DNA from: Flavobacterium sp. UBA807
GTDB lineage: Bacteria > Bacteroidota > Bacteroidia > Flavobacteriales > Flavobacteriaceae
Assembly (NCBI GenBank): GCA_002296885.1
Contig: DBIH01000162.1
Coordinates: forward strand, 1-9,465
DNA: 9,465 nucleotides
Direction: 5' to 3'
The position numbers and the translations under genes are program-made. How positions within the stretch are numbered: the first letter of the stretch is position 1; each line of letters opens with the position of its first letter. Positions 1-5,610 of this stretch are shown one piece after another. The notes beneath the pieces were generated by a model. That model was not told the origin of the DNA, ran no database searches, and saw nothing but the letters and a program-made list of their open reading frames with translations.

Positions 1-437
1 AAAAAGGCGGATTCCAATACATTCAGGAATATACCGGTTTTGTGAGTCCGGGTGTTTTTGCGATGTTTATTCTTGGTTTCTTCTGGAAAAAGACGACTTC
101 AAATGCTGCCTTGTTTGCAACAATTGGCGGATTTATGCTTTCGATTATTTTTAAATTCATGCCTGCCTTTGTTGATTTATCATTCCTGAATCCAATGGGA
201 TTTGCCGTGCCAAATGCCGATGGTGTTTATGAAATTCCGTTTATTGACCGAATGGGATTTGTATTTCTGATTTGTGTCATCGGAATGTACAGCATCAGTA
301 TTTATGAAAACAAGAAGGGCGTTCATGCTAACGGTCTGGAAGTAGATAAATCTATGTTTAGAATGTCACCGGGCTTTACCGTTGGCGCGTTAATCGTAAC
401 TGCCGTTTTAGTGGCATTGTATACTGTTTTTTGGTAA
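1..437 (+). CDS. Sodium/solute symporter (SSS family), C-terminal part, truncated by the window edge
   Basis: The frame is open from position 3 and ends at TAA 435-437, giving about 144 C-terminal residues; the true start lies outside the window. The visible protein begins KGGFQYIQEYTGFVSPG, followed by a run ending GFFWKKTTSNAA. This resembles the region before the last helices of bacterial sodium/sugar cotransporters of the vSGLT type. Four hydrophobic segments can be seen: one around VFAMFILGFFW, one after TTSNAALFATIGG, one around GFVFLICVIGMY, and a final one of about 20 residues ending LYTVFW at the C-terminus. Family knowledge: these inner-membrane proteins couple sodium entry to uptake of sugars or related solutes. 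The substrate cannot be read from this fragment. The GTG at 42 is an internal valine codon, not a start. The gene converges with the minus-strand genes and has its own terminator 13 nt after the stop, so it is functionally unrelated to the division cluster. Confidence 0.85.
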   Translation, partial: KGGFQYIQEYTGFVSPGVFAMFILGFFWKKTTSNAALFATIGGFMLSIIFKFMPAFVDLSFLNPMGFAVPNADGVYEIPFIDRMGFVFLICVIGMYSISIYENKKGVHANGLEVDKSMFRMSPGFTVGALIVTAVLVALYTVFW

Positions 438-449
438 GAGTAAATTAAT

Positions 450-484
450 AAGCCTGAAGATATACTTCAGGCTTATATTTTTAT
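450..484 (+). terminator. Rho-independent terminator of the symporter gene
   Basis: A perfect 10-bp stem, AAGCCTGAAG (450-459) with CTTCAGGCTT (465-474), closes a 5-nt loop ATATA and is followed by the T-rich run ATATTTTTAT. It starts 13 nt after the symporter stop codon. The sequence before the stem also gives a partial T-run on the other strand, so it may act in both directions between the converging units. Confidence 0.9.
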
Positions 485-502
485 AGTGACCCCGGCAGGG
501 TT
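480..502 (-). repeat. Partial duplicate of the tRNA-Arg 3' end
   Basis: Positions 486-502 (GTGACCCCGGCAGGGTT) are identical to 599-615, the 3' end of the neighbouring tRNA-Arg: part of the T arm, the 3' acceptor strand, the discriminator base and the first C of CCA. Extending left, 480-502 matches 593-615 at 22 of 23 positions, so similarity runs through CCA and a few bases beyond the tRNA end. The rest of the tRNA is not recognisable on the other side. It is either the remnant of a second, decayed tRNA copy or an att-like scar of the kind left when an element integrates at a tRNA 3' end. The match is direct observation; its origin is inference. Confidence 0.75.
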
Positions 503-534
503 GACTCCGTCTTCCCTGACAAAGCTCCGCTTTG
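496..534. repeat. Two short adjacent hairpins
   Basis: CAGGG (496-500) can pair with CCCTG (514-518), with an inner GAC/GTC pairing across TCC. Directly after it CAAAGC (520-525) pairs with GCTTTG (529-534) across a 3-nt loop. The first stem uses part of the duplicated tRNA end, so it may be a by-product of that duplication. No coding frame or known element is recognised. The function is unknown. Confidence 0.4.
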
Positions 535-535
535 A

Positions 536-595
536 AAATACAACAGCCAGCTAAATACTAAAGTAAATTTTGATATTTAGCTGGCTGTTGTATTT
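536..595 (-). terminator. 22-bp perfect inverted repeat, probable terminator after tRNA-Arg
   Basis: The left arm 536-557 and right arm 574-595 are exact reverse complements over 22 bp (core CAACAGCCAGC / GCTGGCTGTTG), with a 16-nt AT-rich loop. The stem starts one base after the encoded CCA of the minus-strand tRNA, and the distal arm ends in TATTTT followed by C. That fits a factor-independent terminator whose U-tract is partly inside the stem. The arms are longer than usual for a terminator, so a repeat-element origin is also possible. Confidence 0.7.
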
Positions 596-596
596 A

Positions 597-673
597 TGGT
601 GACCCCGGCAGGGTTCGAACCTGCAACCATCAGAGCCGAAATCTGATATTCTATCCAGTTGAACTACGGAGCC
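597..673 (-). tRNA. tRNA-Arg (anticodon UCG), CCA encoded
   Basis: Reading the minus strand from 673, a complete cloverleaf forms. The acceptor stem GGCTCCG pairs with CGGGGTC, with two G-U pairs. The D stem is GTTC/GAAT. The anticodon stem TCAGA/TCTGA closes the loop TTTCGGC. The variable region is TGGTT, and the T arm GCAGG-TTCGAAC-CCTGC carries the conserved TTCGA. The anticodon TCG occupies 639-637 with T33 before it, so it should read CGA and probably other CGN arginine codons. The discriminator is A (600), and CCA is encoded at 599-597. It lies downstream of yqeY on the same strand, followed at once by a long hairpin that probably ends its transcript. A second partial copy of its 3' end lies 113 bp further downstream. 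Confidence 0.95.
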
Positions 674-675
674 AA

Positions 676-726
676 TTTTTAGATTATTAGACTTCTTAGA
701 TTAGTTAGACAAATCTAAGAAGTCTA
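676..726. repeat. TTAGA-rich inverted repeat between yqeY and tRNA-Arg
   Basis: TAGACTTCTTAGATT (688-702) and its exact reverse complement (712-726) form a 15-bp stem with a 9-nt loop. The outer part, TTTTTAGATTATTAGA (676-691), recurs exactly at 1198-1213 on the other side of yqeY. The surroundings (679-755) consist of variations of TTAGA/TCTAA. The structure could attenuate read-through from yqeY into the tRNA, but no convincing T-run follows the stem on the minus strand, so I do not call it a terminator. Confidence 0.7.
710..717 (-). promoter_or_regulatory. Possible Bacteroidota-type -7 box upstream of tRNA-Arg
   Basis: On the minus strand TAGATTTG matches the TAnnTTTG consensus known for the primary sigma factor of Bacteroidota, and would give a leader of about 30 nt before the tRNA. 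The expected TTG element 17-23 nt upstream is only weakly matched (TTA), and the box lies in the hairpin loop and arm of a low-complexity repeat. Chance occurrence is quite possible. Confidence 0.25.
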
Positions 727-749
727 TCTTTCTAAGTAGTCTAAGATGT

Positions 750-1196
750 CTAAACCAAAAGTTTTTTAACGATTGTTGAAATGGTTTTCCCTTCTGCTGA
801 GCCACCAATTTGAGCTGAAGCCAATCCCATAACTTTCCCCATTGACGCAATTCCTGAAGCTCCGGTTTCGGCAATGATTTTAGAAACAATTGCTTCTACT
901 TCAGCTTCTGAAAGTTGGGCGGGAAGGAATTTTTCGATCACGGCAATCTGCGCCAATTCAGGTTCTGCTAAATCGGGACGGTTTTGTGTGGTGAAGATTG
1001 ATGCGCTGTCTTTACGCATTTTAACCAGTTTCTGAAGGATTTTAATTTCATCAGCTTCGGTGATTTCGGCATTGCCGCCAGCGGTTTGCGCTAATAATAT
1101 TTCTGATTTGATGGCACGAAGTGCTTCCAGCGCGATGGTGTTTTTTTCACGCATAGCGTTTTTCATTTCGTCCATTATTTTAGTTGATAAACTCAT
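750..1196 (-). CDS. yqeY: GatB/YqeY domain-containing protein
   Basis: The 148-residue product is a single YqeY-type domain of the usual family length. It starts MSLSTKIMDEMKNAMREKN, carries the typical ALRAIKSEI segment early on, KFLPAQLSEAEVEAIV in the middle, and a glycine-rich MGKVMGLASAQIGGSAEGK before the end. The domain is related to the C-terminal tRNA-interacting tail of GatB, the amidotransferase subunit that makes Gln-tRNA or Asn-tRNA. The role of stand-alone YqeY proteins is not settled, so tRNA binding is family inference. The ATG at 1196-1194 is preceded by AAAAAG rather than a real Shine-Dalgarno sequence. The gene follows ftsZ on the same strand but is separated by a terminator and repeats, so it is probably transcribed separately; ftsZ-yqeY adjacency is, from memory, common in Flavobacteriia. 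The stop TAG is at 752-750, with tRNA-Arg 77 bp further on and no clear terminator between. Confidence 0.93.
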   Translation of the reverse strand: MSLSTKIMDEMKNAMREKNTIALEALRAIKSEILLAQTAGGNAEITEADEIKILQKLVKMRKDSASIFTTQNRPDLAEPELAQIAVIEKFLPAQLSEAEVEAIVSKIIAETGASGIASMGKVMGLASAQIGGSAEGKTISTIVKKLLV

Positions 1197-1197
1197 C

Positions 1198-1259
1198 TTT
1201 TTAGATTATTAGATTGTTGCGCCAGTTCGCTGACGCTCGTGTGTTAAACTTCTTAGATT
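1198..1259. repeat. Interrupted second copy of the TTAGA repeat, with a UUCG hairpin inside
   Basis: TTTTTAGATTATTAGA (1198-1213) and ACTTCTTAGATT (1248-1259) are the two parts that run together without interruption at 676-702. Here they are separated by 34 bp (1214-1247). That insert contains GCGCCAG (1219-1225), TTCG, and CTGACGC (1230-1236), a 7-position stem with one mismatch and a stable UUCG tetraloop. The insert is clearly more GC-rich than its surroundings. The segment covers the 5' flank of yqeY, so it would be part of its leader or promoter region. Confidence 0.65.
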
Positions 1260-1276
1260 CAAATGGTTTTTCTTTT

Positions 1277-1342
1277 AGCCCTGATTGTAGCAAGTATCTC
1301 CGCTTCGGCGGAATACTGCGAAAAGCAGGAAAATGGATGGCT
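1277..1342. repeat. Imperfect long hairpin, probable dispersed intergenic repeat
   Basis: The segment begins AGCCCTGATTGTAGC and ends GCAGGAAAATGGATGGCT. The ends AGCC/GGCT, the inner CTG/CAG, GCA/TGC and GTAT/ATAC, and the perfect core TCCGC-TTCG-GCGGA (1299-1312) fold into one long imperfect stem capped by a UUCG tetraloop. From memory, a repeat beginning TAGCCCTGAT and containing AAAGCAGGA is scattered between genes in Flavobacterium genomes; this looks like a member, but I cannot verify copy number here. No coding function is supported. It lies between the ftsZ terminator and yqeY. Confidence 0.6.
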
Positions 1343-1384
1343 AAATTGCCCATGCCACTCGCTCCTAAAAAGCTTTGCGAAGGT

Positions 1385-1419
1385 AAAAAAATAACCCGAA
1401 AATCACAAAGACTTTCGGG
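1385..1419 (-). terminator. Rho-independent terminator after ftsZ
   Basis: On the minus strand CCCGAAA (1419-1413) pairs with TTTCGGG (1401-1395) across an 11-nt loop and is followed by TTATTTTTTT (1394-1385). It starts 27 nt after the ftsZ stop and marks the end of the division-gene message. Confidence 0.9.
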
Positions 1420-1446
1420 CTAAAGATTTAACGGTTCAACTGTAGA

Positions 1447-3435
1447 TTAATCTACATTATCGTGCAAAAATGAATTGTTGGAACGCAACTGTGTATCGTC
1501 GTTGCTGTCGGTTCCGATTGACATTCTTGAGTTTGTATTTGCCTGAGTATCATTTGACAGATCTACTCCAAGGCGTTTGTACGCCGGTTCTTTTTCCATC
1601 TCCTCAATTTTTGAAGGGTTGTTATGGAATTTATAATTGAACTCTTTCAACTTTCTTCTTCTATCGTCGGCTCTGTGTTTCAGGGTTTCTTCGATAGTCA
1701 TTTCTACTGGTGAAATGTCTTCAAAATGGCTTACAATAGCAGCCGGTTTTTCAGTTGTTTCCACTTTCATTGTAATATCAAGTTCAGGCGCGATTGGCTC
1801 TTCTTCGATTGGAGCGGCAGCAGCTGGTTTAGAATTCAACAAATCGTTTTCCAACTCCATATACTCTTCCAAAGAATATTTGATTACACCTTCTTCGTTC
1901 AGCTCGGTCATTGGCACGAATTGTACCGGTTCGTTAACCACGATTTCGTTTACTGATTCTTCAGACAAATCGAAAACAATTTTGCTTTCCTCAACAGCCT
2001 CAATCTTTTCAACTGGTTTTACTTCTTCCACTCTTTCGAATGTTGGCATTGCCGGAATGTCAAAAGTGAAGGTAATCTGCTCATCAGCATCGATAGCTTC
2101 TGCCTCAACAACTTTCATCTCCTTAACTTCAGGAGTGGTAACTTTGAAGTCGATGTCATTGATTGGTGAAACGATTTCAAAAGTCACATCAAGGTTTCTG
2201 ATGAAATGGTTCATGGCAATCAATTCGTTTTCATCGATAACTGCTTCTACAGCTGCCGGAGTAATCTCTAACTCATCTTCGATTAATTCGAAAACGATTT
2301 TCTCTTCTGGTTTTTCTTCAGCAACCGGTGTATCAATTATTGTTTGGAAAACTTCAACTGGTTTCTGCGTTAAATCGCGAACCAGTTTCTGGTCATCTTC
2401 TAAAGCGTGAACGATTTTTTTAACATCAGGATTTACGATTCCGCTTTGCTGGTCGGCATTAAAACCTGTCGCAATAATCGTAACTGCAATAGCTTCACCA
2501 AGATTTTCATCTTCACCAACACCCATGATGATGTTAGCATTGTATCCTGCTTCCGACTGAATGTGGTCATTGATTTCCCCGATTTCGTCAATAGTAATTT
2601 CGTTAGAGCCGGAAACGATAAGCAACAATACGTTTTTAGCACCTGAAATTTTGTTGTCATTCAATAACGGAGAATCCAAAGCAGAAATGATAGCTTCTTT
2701 AGCACGGTTGTCGCCTGTAGCAACTGCCGAACCCATGATAGCTGTTCCGCTGTTAGATAAAACGGTTTTGGCGTCTTTTAAGTCGATGTTCTGAGTATAG
2801 TGGTGCGTAATTACTTCCGCAATTCCGCGTGAAGCTGTAGCCAACACTTCATCAGCTTTAGAGAATCCTGCTTTGAAGCCAAGATTTCCGTAAACTTCTC
2901 TTAATTTATTATTATTGATAACAATAAGGGAATCTACTTGTTTTCTTAATTTTTCAACACCTAATAATGCTTGTTCAGAACGCACTTTACCTTCAAACTG
3001 GAAAGGGATCGTTACGATTCCTACAGTCAGGATGTCTCTTTCCTTAGCCAATTGAGCGATAACGGGTGCAGCTCCTGTTCCGGTTCCGCCACCCATTCCT
3101 GCTGTGATGAAAACCATCTTCGTATTGGTATCCAACATTTTTTCGATGTCGGCAATACTTTCCAATGCTGATTGTTGACCAACATCAGGATTTGCTCCTG
3201 CTCCAAGTCCTTCCGTCAGGTTTACACCCAACTGGATTTTATTTGGTACAGCGCTGTTTTGAAGTGCTTGTGAGTCGGTGTTGCAAACAATGAAATCGAC
3301 GCCTTTGATTCCCTGCTTGAACATGTGATTGATAGCGTTACTTCCTCCGCCACCAACTCCGATTACTTTGATCACATTTGATTGATTTTTTGGTAAATCA
3401 AATGAGATGTTTCCAAATTCTGAGTTGCTTATCAT
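1447..3435 (-). CDS. ftsZ: Cell division protein FtsZ with long acidic C-terminal extension
   Basis: This is the tubulin-like GTPase that polymerises into the cytokinetic ring. The 662-residue product has a canonical core of about 330 residues: nucleotide-binding GVGGGGSNAINHM at 26-38, the tubulin signature GGGTGTG at 115-121, the PFQFEGKVR segment at 144-152, and the catalytic T7 loop NIDLKD with N216, D218 and D221. From about 335 to 600 follows a low-complexity linker rich in Glu, Val, Pro and Ile, then a basic patch RRRKLKEFNYKF (592-603), AYKRLGVDL (618-626) and the terminus NNSFLHDNVD. E. coli FtsZ is far shorter (383 residues); extended forms are known in Bacteroidota. The terminal SFLHDNVD lines up with the canonical IPAFLRKQAD tail that binds FtsA, a plausible equivalent. 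ATG at 3435 is followed by a short leader before the core. ftsA ends 39 nt upstream, and a terminator follows. Confidence 0.98.
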   Translation of the reverse strand: MISNSEFGNISFDLPKNQSNVIKVIGVGGGGSNAINHMFKQGIKGVDFIVCNTDSQALQNSAVPNKIQLGVNLTEGLGAGANPDVGQQSALESIADIEKMLDTNTKMVFITAGMGGGTGTGAAPVIAQLAKERDILTVGIVTIPFQFEGKVRSEQALLGVEKLRKQVDSLIVINNNKLREVYGNLGFKAGFSKADEVLATASRGIAEVITHHYTQNIDLKDAKTVLSNSGTAIMGSAVATGDNRAKEAIISALDSPLLNDNKISGAKNVLLLIVSGSNEITIDEIGEINDHIQSEAGYNANIIMGVGEDENLGEAIAVTIIATGFNADQQSGIVNPDVKKIVHALEDDQKLVRDLTQKPVEVFQTIIDTPVAEEKPEEKIVFELIEDELEITPAAVEAVIDENELIAMNHFIRNLDVTFEIVSPINDIDFKVTTPEVKEMKVVEAEAIDADEQITFTFDIPAMPTFERVEEVKPVEKIEAVEESKIVFDLSEESVNEIVVNEPVQFVPMTELNEEGVIKYSLEEYMELENDLLNSKPAAAAPIEEEPIAPELDITMKVETTEKPAAIVSHFEDISPVEMTIEETLKHRADDRRRKLKEFNYKFHNNPSKIEEMEKEPAYKRLGVDLSNDTQANTNSRMSIGTDSNDDTQLRSNNSFLHDNVD

Positions 3436-3474
3436 ACTATTTTGGTATTAGGTATTATATATTCTTGTATTCTA
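3436..3474 (-). promoter_or_regulatory. ftsA-ftsZ spacer with tandem TAATACC
   Basis: This 39-nt AT-rich gap is the widest among ftsW to ftsZ. It holds a perfect tandem repeat, TAATACC twice on the minus strand (3457-3444), ending 8 nt before the ftsZ ATG. There is no Shine-Dalgarno sequence and no TAnnTTTG box. The wider gap would allow separate control of ftsZ translation or an internal promoter, but nothing here proves it. Confidence 0.4.
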
Positions 3475-4881
3475 TTACTCTGCGTTATCTAAGAAATCCT
3501 TAATCTTATCGACATAACGGTCGAAAAACGATCTCCTGATTTTACTTTCTGTTGTTTCTGTTTCAAGATTTATTGGTTCTGAAATCACTTCAGTTGGAAC
3601 TTCTTCAACTACTTTTCGCTCTTCTACAACCGGAGCCTGCGCTACTGGTTGAAAAGAAACTTGTCTTGGTGCCGGTTCAGTAACAACTTCTTTCAGTTCA
3701 ATTTTGTAGGCACTATTTGAATTGTTTTCGATGCTGTTCATTACCAAACCTACTGCCGTTGCAAACAATGGACTTGAAATTTCCTCACTTGAATTTCCTG
3801 CCAAATGTTCGTTTGGATAACCAATTCTGGTGTCCATTCCGGTGATGTATTCCACCAGTTGCTTGATGTGTTTCAAATTCGAGCCACCACCCGTCAATAC
3901 GATTCCGGCAATCAGTTTCTTGCGCGGATCTTCGTGTCCGTATGCTTTGATTTCGGTGAAAACCTGCTCAATGATTTCAACCACTCTTGCGTGGATGATT
4001 TTTGAAAGATTCTTTAATGAAATCTCTTTTGGGTCTCTTCCTCTTAATCCCGGAATTGATACAATTTCGTTGTCTTTATTTTCACCCGGCCAAGCGGAAC
4101 CAAATTTTGTTTTCAATAATTCGGCTTGTTTTTCGATGATTGAACAGCCTTCCTTGATGTCATCTGTAATTACATTTCCACCAAAAGGAACTACTGCAGT
4201 GTGGCGGATGATTCCATCTTTAAAAATGGCTAAATCCGTTGTCCCACCACCTATATCAATCAATGCAACACCGGCTTCTTTTTCTTCCTGACTCAAAACA
4301 GCATCAGCCGAAGCTAATGGTTCCAATGTCAAACCAGACAATTCAATACCTGAACTTTGGATACATCTTCCTACGTTTCTGATTGATGATGCCTGACCAA
4401 CCACTACGTGAAAACTAGCTTCGAGTCTGGCACCATACATTCCGATTGGTTCTTTGATTTCAGATTGCCCATCGATTTTGAATTCCTGTGGCAATACATG
4501 AATGATTTCTTCTCCCGGAAGCATAGCCAGCTTATTTACCTGGTCGATAAGTAACTGAATATCCTTTCCACTGATTACTTCTTCAGCATTGTTTCGGATT
4601 ACGTAATCAGTATGCTGGATGCTTCGAATGTGCTGTCCGGCAATCCCAACAACCACATCGTTTATTTTATATCCTGAGTTTGCTTCTGCCTCAATAACCG
4701 CCTGTTGGATGGACTGGATAGTCTGCGTAATATTGTTTACAACGCCACGCGCCACACCAAGACTTTTGGATTTTCCAACACCTAAAATCTCCAATTTCCC
4801 ATACTCATTCTTCTTGCCGATCATGGCAACTATCTTGGTGGTTCCAATGTCTAATCCTACTGCAATATTCTCTTTTTCCAT
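3475..4881 (-). CDS. ftsA: Cell division protein FtsA
   Basis: This actin-like ATPase tethers FtsZ filaments to the inner membrane and recruits later divisome proteins. In the 468-residue product the ATPase motifs are in order: phosphate-1 GLDIGTTKIVAMIG (9-22), phosphate-2 LIDIGGGTTDLAIF (207-220), and the adenosine motif IVLTGGGSNLKHI (327-339). The region around 84-165 corresponds to subdomain 1C, the FtsA-specific insertion. After about residue 395 comes a linker of some 50 residues rich in Pro, Val and Glu, similar in composition to the FtsZ linker. It ends in KIRRSFFDRYVDKIKDFL (447-464), a basic amphipathic helix that fits the membrane-targeting sequence of the family. ATG 4881-4879 lies 6 nt after the ftsQ stop, so translation is probably coupled; a short AGAAGA sits too close to the ATG to be a good ribosome site. 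Confidence 0.97.
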   Translation of the reverse strand: MEKENIAVGLDIGTTKIVAMIGKKNEYGKLEILGVGKSKSLGVARGVVNNITQTIQSIQQAVIEAEANSGYKINDVVVGIAGQHIRSIQHTDYVIRNNAEEVISGKDIQLLIDQVNKLAMLPGEEIIHVLPQEFKIDGQSEIKEPIGMYGARLEASFHVVVGQASSIRNVGRCIQSSGIELSGLTLEPLASADAVLSQEEKEAGVALIDIGGGTTDLAIFKDGIIRHTAVVPFGGNVITDDIKEGCSIIEKQAELLKTKFGSAWPGENKDNEIVSIPGLRGRDPKEISLKNLSKIIHARVVEIIEQVFTEIKAYGHEDPRKKLIAGIVLTGGGSNLKHIKQLVEYITGMDTRIGYPNEHLAGNSSEEISSPLFATAVGLVMNSIENNSNSAYKIELKEVVTEPAPRQVSFQPVAQAPVVEERKVVEEVPTEVISEPINLETETTESKIRRSFFDRYVDKIKDFLDNAE

Positions 4882-4887
4882 AATCTT

Positions 4888-5610
4888 CTATTTAATGCAA
4901 ACGACTTGCTTAGTAAACTTCAGGTTAATCTTTTTGTATTTTGTCAAAGTGCTGTCTAAAACTGCCTTCTGAAAAAATGCTTTATAATTTCTAAATTTCT
5001 TTTCAATGTTAATAGTCCTGCCAAAATCGATTTGATAATCGTAATTTCTGCTCGCCATAATTAGGCTACCATTAGGCAAAACCTGCACACCAATGATGTT
5101 TTTTTTCAAAAACTCATCTTTGTCAATCATCTTTAAAACTTCAGATAATTTTTCCTTCTTAACTACATCAATCTCCCCCGAAATTAGTGGCACTCTGGCT
5201 GTATAATTATCTGATAACGGCATTCTATTTCCCTCACTATCAATATAAAAAGAACCCGATTCGTCAAACACTCTTCCCAAAGGTGTTTTTTGCTTTACCA
5301 CTGCTTTTAGAATACCATCAACGCTGACAAACACATCCACTTTTTGGATACTTTTTTGTTTGCTGATTGCGTTTTCCAGTTTCTTCAAATCTAAATCAAC
5401 TTTATTGATAGTTTTTAGGTCTTGATTTTTTTCTATTAACAATTTATTAACCATCTCAGGCTTTAAAAAAAGCTTGTTTTCGCCTACAAAAACAACCTCT
5501 GTTTTTTTGATTTTTCGCATCGCATTTCGGTGCGAAGTAAACGAAAACAGGGAGATTACAGCAATAATCATCAACACCAATCTGATATTTATCCAAGTAA
5601 AAAACTTCAT
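4888..5610 (-). CDS. ftsQ: Cell division protein FtsQ (POTRA-containing)
   Basis: The 240-residue protein has a short cytoplasmic N-terminus (MKFFTWINIR), one transmembrane segment at about 11-25, and a periplasmic remainder. Residues about 36-107 (TEVVFVGENKLF to the KAVVKQKTPLGRVF region) fit a POTRA domain followed by the FtsQ beta domain, in which FYIDSEGNRMPL (121-132) is typical. The C-terminal strand INLKFTKQVVCIK matches the way FtsQ proteins finish. In the family it connects early and late divisome proteins, chiefly through FtsL and the FtsB-like partner, and has no enzymatic role. The protein is somewhat shorter than E. coli FtsQ, and overall sequence conservation in this family is low, so the call rests on architecture plus position between murC and ftsA. 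Its ATG overlaps the murC stop by 4 nt (ATGA), showing translational coupling. The stop is TAG 4890-4888. Confidence 0.93.
   Translation of the reverse strand: MKFFTWINIRLVLMIIAVISLFSFTSHRNAMRKIKKTEVVFVGENKLFLKPEMVNKLLIEKNQDLKTINKVDLDLKKLENAISKQKSIQKVDVFVSVDGILKAVVKQKTPLGRVFDESGSFYIDSEGNRMPLSDNYTARVPLISGEIDVVKKEKLSEVLKMIDKDEFLKKNIIGVQVLPNGSLIMASRNYDYQIDFGRTINIEKKFRNYKAFFQKAVLDSTLTKYKKINLKFTKQVVCIK

Noticed and set aside
688..726. 15-bp inverted repeat as terminator for yqeY
   Set aside because: The minus-strand sequence after the stem is ATAATCTAAAAA, with no T-run; the structure is kept as a repeat only.
676..760. CRISPR-like repeat array
   Set aside because: The TTAGA/TCTAA words are short, irregular and without spacers of constant length, and there are no cas genes.
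701..889. Minus-strand frame overlapping the 3' part of yqeY
   Set aside because: It is a shifted reading of yqeY and the TTAGA repeat, with no recognisable domain.
1214..1423. Open frame of 69 codons on the + strand between yqeY and ftsZ
   Set aside because: It begins with TTG and runs through the UUCG hairpin, the dispersed repeat and the ftsZ terminator stem. The translation resembles no protein family I know.
1637..2410. Long open frame (257 codons) antisense to the FtsZ linker
   Set aside because: The product is a Ser/Thr/Ile-rich low-complexity chain, which is what the reverse strand of Glu/Val/Pro codons gives. It lies wholly inside a certain gene with no start signal of its own.
3830..4291. 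153-codon + strand frame antisense to ftsA
   Set aside because: It is entirely inside ftsA, whose ATPase motifs are intact on the other strand; no independent support.
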